Positions 52,315-60,357 of a DNA stretch of 64,000 nucleotides are shown here, piece by piece (the stretch's first letter is position 1; each line of letters opens with the position of its first letter). Origin of the DNA: MH13 sp042140245 (GTDB taxonomy: Bacteria > Pseudomonadota > Alphaproteobacteria > Rhizobiales > MH13). A program made the translations under genes and the position numbers. The DNA is taken from positions 1,054,001 through 1,118,000 of the forward strand of contig NZ_CP159483.1 in NCBI RefSeq assembly GCF_042140245.1, in the 5' to 3' direction. The notes beneath the pieces are model-generated. The model saw only the letters and a program-made list of their open reading frames with translations. It had not been told where the DNA came from and did not search any database.

Positions 52315-52414
52315 GAAACCTCAAGGATATGCGTCGAACCGGCTGACATATAAGGCTATTGGCATGCAAACGCGCAATCCATAGGCGTGCGAAAAGTTTG
52401 GGCGGCTTTTGCCT

Positions 52415-52450
52415 GTTTGGCACGCGTTCCGCCTTTCGCGAATGCCAAAC
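52415..52450. promoter_or_regulatory. inverted repeat upstream of the xdhA operon
   Basis: Arms GTTTGGCA (52415-52422) / TGCCAAAC (52443-52450), 20-base spacer, about 100 bases before the xdhA start. The GTTTGGCA half-site also occurs in the uraH/puuE promoter repeat. Candidate operator; nothing in the window identifies the regulator. Confidence 0.4.
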
Positions 52451-52528
52451 GCTATGGCACTTCTCGGCGATTGTTTTGCATTCGCCTGCCGTGCCGCGGT
52501 TGGGCGGTACGCCCAGAGCAAATAAAGG

Positions 52529-52605
52529 TGGTGACCCCGACTGGATTCGAACCAGTGGCCCCCAGATTAGGAATCTGGTGCTCTATCCAACTGAGCTACG
52601 GGGCC
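52529..52605 (-). tRNA. tRNA-Arg (anticodon CCT), CCA encoded
   Basis: 77 bases including CCA. Acceptor stem GGCCCCG / CGGGGTC with discriminator A, D-arm TAGCTCAGTTGGATAGAG, anticodon arm CCAGA-TTCCTAA-TCTGG (anticodon CCT, codon AGG), variable GGGGCC, T-arm CTGGTTCGAATCCAG. All stems pair. Transcribed on the minus strand between the xdh promoter and the ABC exporter. Confidence 0.95.
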
Positions 52606-52636
52606 CACCATGAATGCTCTTATCGACTAAGTCTTA

Positions 52637-53401
52637 TCAGCTTTTCAAGCGATAGCCGGTTTTGAAGATCCACCAGATGATGCCGATGCACACGGTGGTG
52701 AACGCAGCGATGGCCGCCAGTGACACGCCAATTGCCACATCAGCGGTGCCGAAGAAGCTCCAGCGAAATGCTGAAATCAAATAGACCACCGGGTTGAACA
52801 GCGAGACCGTCTGCCAAAAGGGCGGCAGCATGGTGATGGAATAGAAGCTGCCGCCTAAGAACACCAAAGGCGTGATGATCAGCAGCGGCACCAATTGCAG
52901 CTGTTCAAAGCTTTGCGCCCAGATGCCGATGATGAAGCCGAACAATGAGAAGGCGAAGCAGATCGTCACCAACAGCAGCGCCATGGCGATGGGATGCGCG
53001 ATCTGGATATCGATGAAGAACGTCGCCGTAATCATGATGATGATGCCGATGATCAGCGACTTGGTGGCCGCTGCACCAACATAGCCCGCCACCACTTCCA
53101 CCACGCCGACGGGCGCGGACAGCACCTCGTAGATCGAGCCGATGAACTTTGGAAAGTAGATGCCGAAGGCGGCGTTGGTGATGCCCTGCGTCATGACGGT
53201 CAGCATGATGAGGCCGGGCACGATGAAGGCGCCATAGCTGACCCCTTCCACTGACTCGATGCGACTGCCGATGGCTGCGCCGAACACCACGAAGTAGAGC
53301 GATGTCGACATCACCGGTGAGATGATTGATTGCAAAGCTGTGCGCAGGGCGCGGGCCATCTCATAGTGGAAGATGGCGATGATGGCGTGGATGTTGATCA
53401 T
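52637..53401 (-). CDS. ABC-2 type transporter permease (YadH-like)
   Basis: 254-aa membrane protein with six helices and ABC2_membrane pattern: ARALRTALQSIISPVMSTSL, GVSYGAFIVPGLIMLTVMTQ, YEVLSAPVGVVEVVAGYVGA, then FSLFGFIIGIWAQSFEQLQL and LVFLGGSFYSITMLPPFWQT. The start overlaps the ATPase stop (53398). Forms an exporter with the next gene; substrate unknown. Confidence 0.9.
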   Translation of the reverse strand: MINIHAIIAIFHYEMARALRTALQSIISPVMSTSLYFVVFGAAIGSRIESVEGVSYGAFIVPGLIMLTVMTQGITNAAFGIYFPKFIGSIYEVLSAPVGVVEVVAGYVGAAATKSLIIGIIIMITATFFIDIQIAHPIAMALLLVTICFAFSLFGFIIGIWAQSFEQLQLVPLLIITPLVFLGGSFYSITMLPPFWQTVSLFNPVVYLISAFRWSFFGTADVAIGVSLAAIAAFTTVCIGIIWWIFKTGYRLKS

Positions 53402-54378
53402 GCCGCTTCTCCTGCACTGGCTGCGGTTGTCTGATCGGTATCGTGTTCCACCAGGCTCACGAAAATCTCTTCCAGAGAACTCTGCGCGGTGTGCAGATCA
53501 CGCACCGATAACCCCGCGGCGTTTACATCACGTAGCAAGGCGCCAATGCCCGTGCGGTCCGCACGGGTGTCATAGGTGTAGGTGGCGCTGGTGCCGTCTT
53601 GGCTCATGACCAGATCATAGGCGGCAAGACTGTCTGGAACGGCGCTGAGTTGCTTGTCGAAATCAATCGTCAGGCTACGCTTGCCCATGCGTTCGATCAG
53701 TGCGGCCTTTTCGTCGACCAGCAAAATGCGACCCTTTGAGATAATCGCCACGCGATCGGCAATCGCTTCGGCTTCTTCAATGTAGTGGGTGGTCAAGATG
53801 ATGGTGACACCGGTCTCTTTCAGGTCGGCAACCACGTCCCACATCTCCTTGCGCAACTCCACGTCCACACCGGCGGTGGGTTCGTCGAGAAACAGCACCT
53901 TTGGTTCGTGTGCCATCGCTTTGGCGATCAGCACGCGGCGCTTCATGCCCCCGGATAGTTCTTTGATCTGCGTGTCTTTTTTGTCCCAAAGGCTGAGTTT
54001 TTTAAGGATCTCTTCCATCAAGGCTGGGTTGCTAGGCATCCCAAAAAGTCCGCGTGAAAAGCGCACCGTGTTGAGCACGGTTTCAAAAGGCTCCAGCGTG
54101 ATCTCCTGTGGCACCAGACCGATCATACGGCGGGTTTTGCCGGCCTCGCGAACAATGTCGTGTCCGCCGACCTTGATCGAACCCCCTGTTGGCATGGTGA
54201 TGCCGCAAATGGCAGAAATCAGAGTCGTCTTGCCAGCGCCGTTGGGGCCAAGCAGAGCCAAAATCTCACCCTTTTGGATGGTCAGGTCGACGTTCTTGAG
54301 GGCCTCAAATCCGCTCTTATAGGTTTTTTGCAGACCGGCGATGGCAATCATCGGGTCAGTTCGGGATGCGTCAGTCAT
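53398..54378 (-). CDS. ABC transporter ATP-binding protein (YadG-like)
   Basis: 326-aa ATPase. ATG 54378 chosen over GTG 54387; no clear ribosome site. Walker A LLGPNGAGKTTLISAIC, signature LSGGMKRRVLIAKAMAHEP, Walker B VLFLDEPTAGVDVELRKEMW, H-loop ILTTHYIEEAEAIADR. C-terminal region ends LEEIFVSLVEHDTDQ, as in YadG-type export ATPases. Partner permease overlaps by four bases. Confidence 0.92.
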   Translation of the reverse strand: MTDASRTDPMIAIAGLQKTYKSGFEALKNVDLTIQKGEILALLGPNGAGKTTLISAICGITMPTGGSIKVGGHDIVREAGKTRRMIGLVPQEITLEPFETVLNTVRFSRGLFGMPSNPALMEEILKKLSLWDKKDTQIKELSGGMKRRVLIAKAMAHEPKVLFLDEPTAGVDVELRKEMWDVVADLKETGVTIILTTHYIEEAEAIADRVAIISKGRILLVDEKAALIERMGKRSLTIDFDKQLSAVPDSLAAYDLVMSQDGTSATYTYDTRADRTGIGALLRDVNAAGLSVRDLHTAQSSLEEIFVSLVEHDTDQTTAASAGEAA

Positions 54379-54682
54379 GGGAGTCACGATCGTTGGGTGG
54401 TCTGCGGATGTAGGGTGTCATGCGCCTTTTGGGAACCTAGCACAGTCACGCTGCTGACATTGGTCCGTGTGTCGGGGCGTGCGCGGCAGGAAAACGGGCA
54501 TGCTGAGAGTGGGTCGGAAACCAACTAATCCTCGAAGAACGTATTGGCTATTGCCGAAGTTGCCATGGACGATATGCAAATATGCATGATGAGACGACGA
54601 TGGTCGGATCGTCGATAGGCATCGGCTCGATTAGGCTTGTCGCGTGGCAACGACTGCGAGTGAAACCGGCGAGGATGAGGGG
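54379..54682. promoter_or_regulatory. intergenic region between ABC exporter and nuclease-like gene
   Basis: 304 bases, no convincing ORF. Contains the inverted repeat CGACGAT-N6-ATCGTCG (54595-54614) and an AT-rich ATGCAAATATGCAT stretch nearby. Should hold promoters for both divergent genes. A GGATGAGGGG purine stretch precedes the ATG at 54683. Confidence 0.3.
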
Positions 54683-55657
54683 ATGAAGAGCAAGCCGTTT
54701 GGGCATCAGCGCATCACGCGCCGCCACTGGCTTCAAGCCGCTTGCCGCACAGGCCTGTCTTTGGGTGTCTCCTCGGCTGCCGCCATTGCGTGGCCTGATG
54801 GCCTTGCCTTCGCCCGGCAAAGTGAGTCAGGTGACCACCGCGCGTCGTTCGACGCTGCTGAATTGTCATCGCGAGCTTCCATGTCCCACGCCTTTTCTGA
54901 ACCTGATTGGTCCACGCTCGATGAGGGTCCGCGTGTGCGGATCAAAGCCGTGGTTGATGGTGACACCGTGGAGCTGGAGCGTGGGCCAGACGTGCGCATG
55001 GTCGGCACACAGGCGCCGAAGCTGCCACTTGGCCGCGATCATGTGAGCGAATGGCCATTGGCACGCGATGCCAAGCGCCTGCTGGAGGAGCTTGTTGCGC
55101 AAGGCGGCGTTGATGCGCAGCTCTACTTTGGAGGGCGGCGAACCGACCGGCACAATCGCCATCTGGCCCATATCGTTTTGGACGATGCTCCTGGAGAGCC
55201 GCTTTGGTTGCAAGGTGCGATGGTGCTGGCAGGGCTTGCTCGGGTCTACACCTTTGCCGACAATCGTTCCCTTATTCCCGAGTTGATGCTGCGCGAGCAT
55301 GTTGCGCGTGAACAACGTCGCGCGGTTTGGGACCATCCCTATTATGCAGTGCGCGATGCTCAACACACCCGTGATCTGTTGGAGCGCACCAACCATTTTG
55401 AACTTGTTGAGGGCGTTGTGCGCAATGTGGCGGCGCATCGCGGTCGCTGGTACCTTAATTTTGGCGAAACTTGGCGCGAAGATTTCACGATCACCATTGA
55501 TCGGGAGCATGATCCGGTGTTTGAGGACAGCCTATTTGATCTTCATGCCCTGCAAGGCGCGCCGGTTCGGGTGCGTGGCTGGGTTGTTGAGGATGGCGGA
55601 CCGATGATCCGTGTGGATCATCCTGAAGCCATAGAGCTGCTGACAACTGGCGGCTGA
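54683..55657 (+). CDS. Tat-exported staphylococcal-nuclease-like (SNase) domain protein
   Basis: 324 aa from ATG 54683 (GTG 54644 possible). Twin-arginine signal ITRRHWLQAACRTGL. SNase OB-fold about residues 80-205: AVVDGDTVELERG (calcium-site aspartate kept), VRMVGTQAPKLPLG where the catalytic pair of VDTPE-type proteins is replaced (Gln and Lys), and GRRTDRHNRHLAHIVL with the catalytic arginine of RGLAYI-type kept. A second C-terminal beta domain (VEGVVRNVAAHRGRWYLNFG, VRGWVVEDGGPMIRVDHPE) resembles an OB-fold. Loss of the general-base glutamate suggests a nucleic-acid-binding rather than cleaving role, but that is inference. Confidence 0.8.
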   Translation: MKSKPFGHQRITRRHWLQAACRTGLSLGVSSAAAIAWPDGLAFARQSESGDHRASFDAAELSSRASMSHAFSEPDWSTLDEGPRVRIKAVVDGDTVELERGPDVRMVGTQAPKLPLGRDHVSEWPLARDAKRLLEELVAQGGVDAQLYFGGRRTDRHNRHLAHIVLDDAPGEPLWLQGAMVLAGLARVYTFADNRSLIPELMLREHVAREQRRAVWDHPYYAVRDAQHTRDLLERTNHFELVEGVVRNVAAHRGRWYLNFGETWREDFTITIDREHDPVFEDSLFDLHALQGAPVRVRGWVVEDGGPMIRVDHPEAIELLTTGG

Positions 55658-55739
55658 CACCAGGATGTGCCAATCCGGCGTCCGCTGACGCCACCATTCA
55701 CTGGGCTGCGTGAACCCGTTTTGTAAGGACCTTCTTTTC

Positions 55740-57200
55740 TTGCGCCTTTCTTTGATCGCACGTTTGGCAAGCACCGCGCTGGCGGCCATTCTTGTTGCCG
55801 CCTGCCTATCGGTGGACGGAGATGGCCCGCTTGTGCCGTTGACGGTGGACGGTGGAGAGCCCGGCCCGACAGCGACACTGGCCGCCGAAGAGGCGATTGG
55901 CGCGCGCGAGCATCCACGCATTCTCGATGCGTTTGGCGGTATCTATGAAGATCCTGAGCTGGAAACGCGGTTGGTCGCCATGTTGCGACAGGTCATCGCT
56001 GCATCGGATGAACCAGGGCGTGTCTATCGGCTGACATTGCTCGACTCAGCAAGCGTCAACGCGTTCGCGCTGCCAGGCGGCTATCTCTATGTGACGCGTG
56101 GTCTGTTGGCCCTGGCCAATGATGAGGCCGAAGTGGCAGCCGTCGTCGCGCATGAAATCGGCCATGTGACACGGCGTCATGCCATCGCCCGTGAGCAGGA
56201 GGTGCGGACGGCGGCGCTGATCGACCGAGTGCTGACGGATGTGCTCTCCGATCCGTCGGCTGCCCAAATGGCGGTGCTTGCCAACGGCGTGTCGCTGGCG
56301 CAATTCTCGCAAAATCAAGAGCTTGAGGCCGACGAGCTGGGCGTGCGCACGATTGGCCGCGCTGGCTATGACCCTTATGCGGCGGCGCGTTTCTTGGAAA
56401 CCATGGCGCGGTTTAGCGCCTTGGATGCACTGCCTGGCAATGATGGCGTGCCGAGTTTTCTTTCCAGCCACCCCTCAACGCCCGCGCGCATTGAGGCTGC
56501 GGTGCGTCTGGCGCGTCAGTTCGGGGCGCCTGGAATCGGGGAAACTGAGCGCGACCGCTATCTTGCTGCGATTGACGGCATGGTGTTTGGCGAGCCAACC
56601 GACGAGGGCGTTGTTCGCGGTCGACGCTTCTTGCATCCGAGCCTTGGTATCGCGTTTGAAGCGCCACCCGGCTTCCGCTTGGACAACACGCCTCAAGCGG
56701 TGCTGGGCGCCCATGAGGATGGCCGTGCGCTGCGTTTTGACGGTGTGGAGCTACGCCGCGGGCAAAGCCTGGAAGAGTATCTGCAGTCAGGCTGGATCGA
56801 CGGGCTTGATGCGGGCAGCATCGCTATCAACACCACCAATGGCTTGCGGGTCGCAACTGCGAACGCGGCTGCCGGTGGTTGGGTGTTCAAGGTGGCGGTG
56901 ATCGTGGTGCAGGACCGCGTCTATCGCTTCATCTTTGCCAACAATTCGCGCACGGACACCTTCACACAGGCGGCGGCGAGCGTGGTTGCCAGCTTCCGTC
57001 AAATGACAGCGGATGAACGTAATGGCATTGAGCCGCTTCGCATCGAGCTGGTGACGGTTGCGCGCGGGGACAGTGTTTCTTCTCTTGCCCGCCGTATGGA
57101 GTCTGGTGGCGATGCCGAAGCCCTGTTCCGTATTATCAATGCGCTTGGTCCGGGTGACCGTTTGCGGGCCGGTGACAAGGTGAAAGTGGTGGTGGAATAA
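55740..57200 (+). CDS. M48-family metalloprotease lipoprotein with C-terminal LysM-like region
   Basis: 486 aa from a TTG at 55740, preferred because AAGGA lies about ten bases upstream; GTG 55710 would lengthen the signal peptide without a ribosome site. Lipobox LVAAC near residue 21. Zinc protease core: LDSASVNAFALPGGYLYVTR, HEIGHVTRRHAIA (HExxH), then LEADELGVRTIGRAGYDP with the third ligand glutamate, like BepA/YggG proteins that act in outer-membrane protein quality control. Residues about 300-420 form an uncharacterised domain; the end (VARGDSVSSLARRMESGG ... LRAGDKVKVVV) resembles LysM. A terminator follows. Confidence 0.87.
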   Translation: MRLSLIARLASTALAAILVAACLSVDGDGPLVPLTVDGGEPGPTATLAAEEAIGAREHPRILDAFGGIYEDPELETRLVAMLRQVIAASDEPGRVYRLTLLDSASVNAFALPGGYLYVTRGLLALANDEAEVAAVVAHEIGHVTRRHAIAREQEVRTAALIDRVLTDVLSDPSAAQMAVLANGVSLAQFSQNQELEADELGVRTIGRAGYDPYAAARFLETMARFSALDALPGNDGVPSFLSSHPSTPARIEAAVRLARQFGAPGIGETERDRYLAAIDGMVFGEPTDEGVVRGRRFLHPSLGIAFEAPPGFRLDNTPQAVLGAHEDGRALRFDGVELRRGQSLEEYLQSGWIDGLDAGSIAINTTNGLRVATANAAAGGWVFKVAVIVVQDRVYRFIFANNSRTDTFTQAAASVVASFRQMTADERNGIEPLRIELVTVARGDSVSSLARRMESGGDAEALFRIINALGPGDRLRAGDKVKVVVE

Positions 57201-57310
57201 GCGGACCGTCCGCTTTTATGGGCGGACCGTCTGCTCAAATATGCAGACGAAGAGCGGACTAACGGCGGACTGGTCCGCCTTTTCAGCAGACGGTCTGCTT
57301 GCCGTCTGCC
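57200..57310. repeat. array of GCGGAC/GCAGAC-type inverted repeats with terminator
   Basis: Within about 110 bases the motif GCGGAC or GCAGAC and its complement recur many times, forming hairpins AGCGGAC-C-GTCCGCT (57200-57214), GGCGGAC-TG-GTCCGCC followed by TTTT (57264-57283), and AGCAGACGGTCTGCT near 57285-57299. The TTTT hairpin is a plausible terminator for the M48 gene; the surplus copies are unexplained. Confidence 0.6.
57264..57283 (+). terminator. terminator after the M48 protease gene
   Basis: Stem GGCGGAC/GTCCGCC with a two-base apex (so in practice a shorter stem with a larger loop), followed by TTTT. It lies inside the GCGGAC repeat array, 63 bases after the stop. Confidence 0.6.
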
Positions 57311-57329
57311 CTTTCCGGTCAGGTTTTGG

Positions 57330-58193
57330 TCAGACGTAGGACCCTGCGCCTTGCTGGTCGAGAAGCGCCATTTTCAGTTTTTCCAGCGCGCGACTTTCCA
57401 GCTGGCGGACCCGCTCTTTGGAGATGCCGAGCGTCGCTCCCAAGGCTTCGAGGGTTGCGCCATCTTCGGCCAGCCGACGTTCGCGCACGATCTTCAGTTC
57501 GCGCTCATTGAGCACTTCAAGCGCCTTGGTGAGCCAGTGGTTGCGCCGTTCAGAATCAATCACGCCACCAACAAGTTCATCTTGGAGTGGTGCTTCGTCT
57601 GGCAAGAAGTCTTGACGGTCAGCGCTGCCGCCATCTTCCCCGTCGGAGATTGGAGCATTGAGCGAGGCGTCGGAGCCCGACAGTCGCACATCCATGGTCG
57701 CAACATCGTTGACGGAAACACCGATGGCTGCGGCAACTTCGCGATGCATTTCTGACGGTGAAACGGTGCCGTCCTGGGTGATGCGGGCGCGCAGGCGCCG
57801 CAAGTTGAAGAACAAAGCCTTTTGGGCCGAGGACGTGCCGCCACGTACAATCGACCAATTGCGCAGAATGAAGTCTTGGATCGAAGCGCGTATCCACCAC
57901 GTCGCGTAGGTGGAGAAGCGAACCTCGCGGGCCGGTTCAAACCGAGCGGCTGCTTCGAGCAATCCCACATGCCCTTCCTGGATGAGATCACTCATCGGTA
58001 GGCCGAAATGGCGAAAGCGTGCAGCGATGGCAATGACCAGCCGCATATGGGCTTGAGTCAATTGATGGAGCGCATCTTGATCTTGTCGTTCTTTCCAAGA
58101 AACAGCCAGCGCATGTTCTTCATCGCGCTCAAGATAGGGGGCTTGCATCGCCTTTTTAACGAAGTCCCGCCGCGGGCCTGATCCATCGTTCAT
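57330..58193 (-). CDS. rpoH: RpoH-type sigma factor (sigma-32 family)
   Basis: 287 aa from ATG 58193 with GAGGGA about nine bases upstream. Region 2: HMRLVIAIAARFRHFGLPMS, DLIQEGHVGLLEAAARFEP, VRFSTYATWWIRASIQDFIL. The RpoH box is recognisable in QKALFFNLRRLRARI. Region 4: ERELKIVRERRLAEDG, LGISKERVRQLESRALEKL. Alphaproteobacteria often have two RpoH paralogues with heat and oxidative stress roles; which one this is cannot be told. Long AT-rich upstream region. Confidence 0.93.
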   Translation of the reverse strand: MNDGSGPRRDFVKKAMQAPYLERDEEHALAVSWKERQDQDALHQLTQAHMRLVIAIAARFRHFGLPMSDLIQEGHVGLLEAAARFEPAREVRFSTYATWWIRASIQDFILRNWSIVRGGTSSAQKALFFNLRRLRARITQDGTVSPSEMHREVAAAIGVSVNDVATMDVRLSGSDASLNAPISDGEDGGSADRQDFLPDEAPLQDELVGGVIDSERRNHWLTKALEVLNERELKIVRERRLAEDGATLEALGATLGISKERVRQLESRALEKLKMALLDQQGAGSYV

Positions 58194-58410
58194 CGCACGT
58201 TCCCTCGCTGTGCGTTGGCTATGGCTGTTTGATCCTTGCCGTTTCGGACTAAATGGATCGAACTTATACCATAGAAGCATCTTAAGGATTCTTACGAAAG
58301 GTTAAACCCCTTAGATCACGAGGTGCTCGGAAAACGTGTGTTTTGCTTTTTCCTTGCGCTGAAAAACTCTCTTAACAGTTTGATTTTCAAATAGAATCAA
58401 CGACAGACCA

Positions 58411-58443
58411 CAAAAAAAGCCCGGCCGAGAAGGCCGGGCTTTG
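58411..58443 (-). terminator. rho-independent terminator of carD
   Basis: Stem AGCCCGGCC / GGCCGGGCT with loop GAGAA and a run of seven A on the plus strand (T run on the minus transcript). Located 28 bases past the carD stop; it also separates carD from rpoH. Confidence 0.9.
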
Positions 58444-58470
58444 CGTGTCTTAAGACTGGCCGTTGGGCTC

Positions 58471-59052
58471 TCAGGCCGCCGCGCTTTGGTCCTCGGCATC
58501 ACCATCTTCAGCCTCTTCAACCGCCTTCATGCGGCTCGGGCTTTTGGCCAATGTCTGTTCAATCAAACGAACAGCTTCGGTTTCGGTCATGCTGTTCACC
58601 GCAGCGATTTCGCGGGCCATGCGGTCAAGGGCAGCTTCATAAAGCTGGCGCTCAGAATAGGACTGCTCTGGCTGGCTTTCCGCACGGTAAAGGTCGCGCA
58701 CAACTTCAGCGATCTGAATGAGGTCGCCAGAATTGATCTTGGCCTCATACTCTTGCGCACGGCGGGACCACATGGCGCGTTTCACACGGGCGCGGCCTTT
58801 GATCGTCTTCAGTGATTTCTCAACCAAGCCATCTTCGGCAAGCTTACGCATACCAACGCTTTCAACCTTGGCCACAGGCACGCGCAGGGTCATCTTATCC
58901 TTGTCAAAGGTGATGACGAAAAGTTCCAGCGTCAGGCCAGCAATCTCTTGCTTTTCGATGGCCACGATGCGGCCGACGCCATGAGACGGATACACGATCT
59001 GCTCATTGACTTTGAAACCCTGCTTCTGCGTCGTTTTCTTTGCGGTCGCCAT
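58471..59052 (-). CDS. carD: CarD-family transcription factor
   Basis: 193-aa RNA-polymerase-binding protein. N-terminal Tudor-like RID domain: FKVNEQIVYPSHGVGRIVAI, KMTLRVPVAKVESVGMRKL; C-terminal helical DNA-binding domain: GRARVKRAMWSRRAQEYEAK, SGDLIQIAEVVRDLYRAESQ, SYSERQLYEAALDRMAREIA. The acidic tail EDGDAEDQSAAA is common in Rhizobiales. Stabilises open complexes at rRNA and other promoters in characterised relatives. Monocistronic with a clear terminator. Confidence 0.95.
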   Translation of the reverse strand: MATAKKTTQKQGFKVNEQIVYPSHGVGRIVAIEKQEIAGLTLELFVITFDKDKMTLRVPVAKVESVGMRKLAEDGLVEKSLKTIKGRARVKRAMWSRRAQEYEAKINSGDLIQIAEVVRDLYRAESQPEQSYSERQLYEAALDRMAREIAAVNSMTETEAVRLIEQTLAKSPSRMKAVEEAEDGDAEDQSAAA

Positions 59053-59473
59053 ACGCTGACAAACTCCTGTTGGGCCGGGCAGTGGGGAATGTCCCGACCA
59101 AGTGCATGCTCGGTGTGCATGCGATCTGGTTGTTGGCGTTTCCAGACAAACTCGCTCTCAAGCGCCTGTGCCACGGTGAGAGGCATCAGGGCGTATGCGA
59201 TCAAACACAAACAGCCACCATCAGCGCCGGGCTTTTACGGCCGCGCTGGGCGGTTTGGTGGTTGAGCGGACTAACGAGAAAGAGGCGGCAAAAGGGTCCG
59301 GCCTGGTCGAGTTACCTTTGAAACGAAGACAGACCATACCTCAAAAAGCGGCAAAAATCAAACTCTTGCCACCTTATGGTTAATCGATGTTCATTTTTGC
59401 GAGCTGCGCAGCAGTGGCATTGTGGTTGCCCTTACGCCACTTTCCCACACGCTCTTACGGCCTGCGACGCGGC
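59053..59473. promoter_or_regulatory. intergenic region between carD and fdxA
   Basis: About 420 bases with no gene I can support. Small overlapping open frames here have mutually incompatible phases and no ribosome sites. It should contain the carD promoter; no operator or terminator was seen. Confidence 0.3.
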
Positions 59474-59809
59474 TCAGTCACCTTCGCCAGGCTCGGCTGA
59501 AAACAGCTCCAGCTTGCCGGATTTGCCGTCAAACTCCTCGGCCTCGGGCATCTGGTCCTTCTTCATGGTGATATTGGGCCACTCCGAGGCGTATTTGGTG
59601 TTCAGTGTCAGCCAAGATTCAAGGCCGGGTTCTGTGTCAGGCTTGATGGCGTCGGCGGGGCATTCAGGTTCGCACACGCCACAGTCGATGCATTCGTCTG
59701 GATGGATGACGAGCATGTTCTCACCCTCGTAGAAGCAATCCACGGGGCAGACCTCCACACAATCGGTGTACTTACATTTGATGCAGTTTTCCGTGACGAT
59801 GTAGGTCAT
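59474..59809 (-). CDS. fdxA: seven-iron ferredoxin
   Basis: 111-aa 3Fe-4S/4Fe-4S ferredoxin. Cluster cysteines in NCIKCKYTDCVEVCPVDCFY near the N-terminus and ECIDCGVCEPECPADAI in the middle. The C-terminal extension (EPGLESWLTLNTKYASEWPN ...) is the standard alphaproteobacterial FdxA tail. Small electron carrier; partner unknown. Followed on the same strand 116 bases later by the S4 gene. Confidence 0.95.
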   Translation of the reverse strand: MTYIVTENCIKCKYTDCVEVCPVDCFYEGENMLVIHPDECIDCGVCEPECPADAIKPDTEPGLESWLTLNTKYASEWPNITMKKDQMPEAEEFDGKSGKLELFSAEPGEGD

Positions 59810-59925
59810 TTAGGGGGGCTCCGATCAACTTCATGTCCGGCACGTTTGACACGCGTGCCTGTCTTTCCAAATCGTTATCGACCCAGCCTTGTCAAGGCAG
59901 GGAAGAGACCAATGCGTAGCACCGC

Positions 59926-60357
59926 TTAGTCAATTTCTGGTGTGCTGCGTTTGAGCTTTTGTAGGCGGTCACGCTCGTGCTTGGTGGGGCGCCGTCCGGG
60001 GCTGGGAGCACGTCGGGTGGCGGCCATATCGCTCTCTTCCTTCGGCGGTGGAGGCGGGGTGAGGTCCTCGTACAGTGTTTGCGCTTCAGCCGCTGGTCCA
60101 CGACGTGTGCCGCACGCCACCAGCTTGATGATTTTGACCGCGTCTATGCCCGTGCGCGGCAGGGCAACGGTGAGAACGTCGCCTGGACCAACGGCACGTT
60201 TGGCCTGATGCGTTTTTTCACCGTTCACGCGCACTTGGCCGTTTTCAATCATTTTGGCTGCCAGCGAGCGGCTTTTCACCAGACGTGAAAAGAACAGCCA
60301 GCGGTCAAGGCGCAGCTTCTCCGTGGCGCTGTCGTCGCTCGCGCTAGGAGTCGCCAT
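59926..60357 (-). CDS. S4-domain RNA-binding protein (Hsp15-like)
   Basis: 143 aa from ATG 60357. S4 domain near the N-terminus: KLRLDRWLFFSRLVKSRSLA, IENGQVRVNGEKTHQAKRAV, GDVLTVALPRT. The rest is Pro/Arg/Lys-rich (GRRPTKHERDRLQKLKRS). Hsp15-type proteins rescue stalled ribosomal 50S-nascent-chain complexes after heat shock. It overlaps the end of the helicase gene by 14 bases. Confidence 0.92.
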   Translation of the reverse strand: MATPSASDDSATEKLRLDRWLFFSRLVKSRSLAAKMIENGQVRVNGEKTHQAKRAVGPGDVLTVALPRTGIDAVKIIKLVACGTRRGPAAEAQTLYEDLTPPPPPKEESDMAATRRAPSPGRRPTKHERDRLQKLKRSTPEID

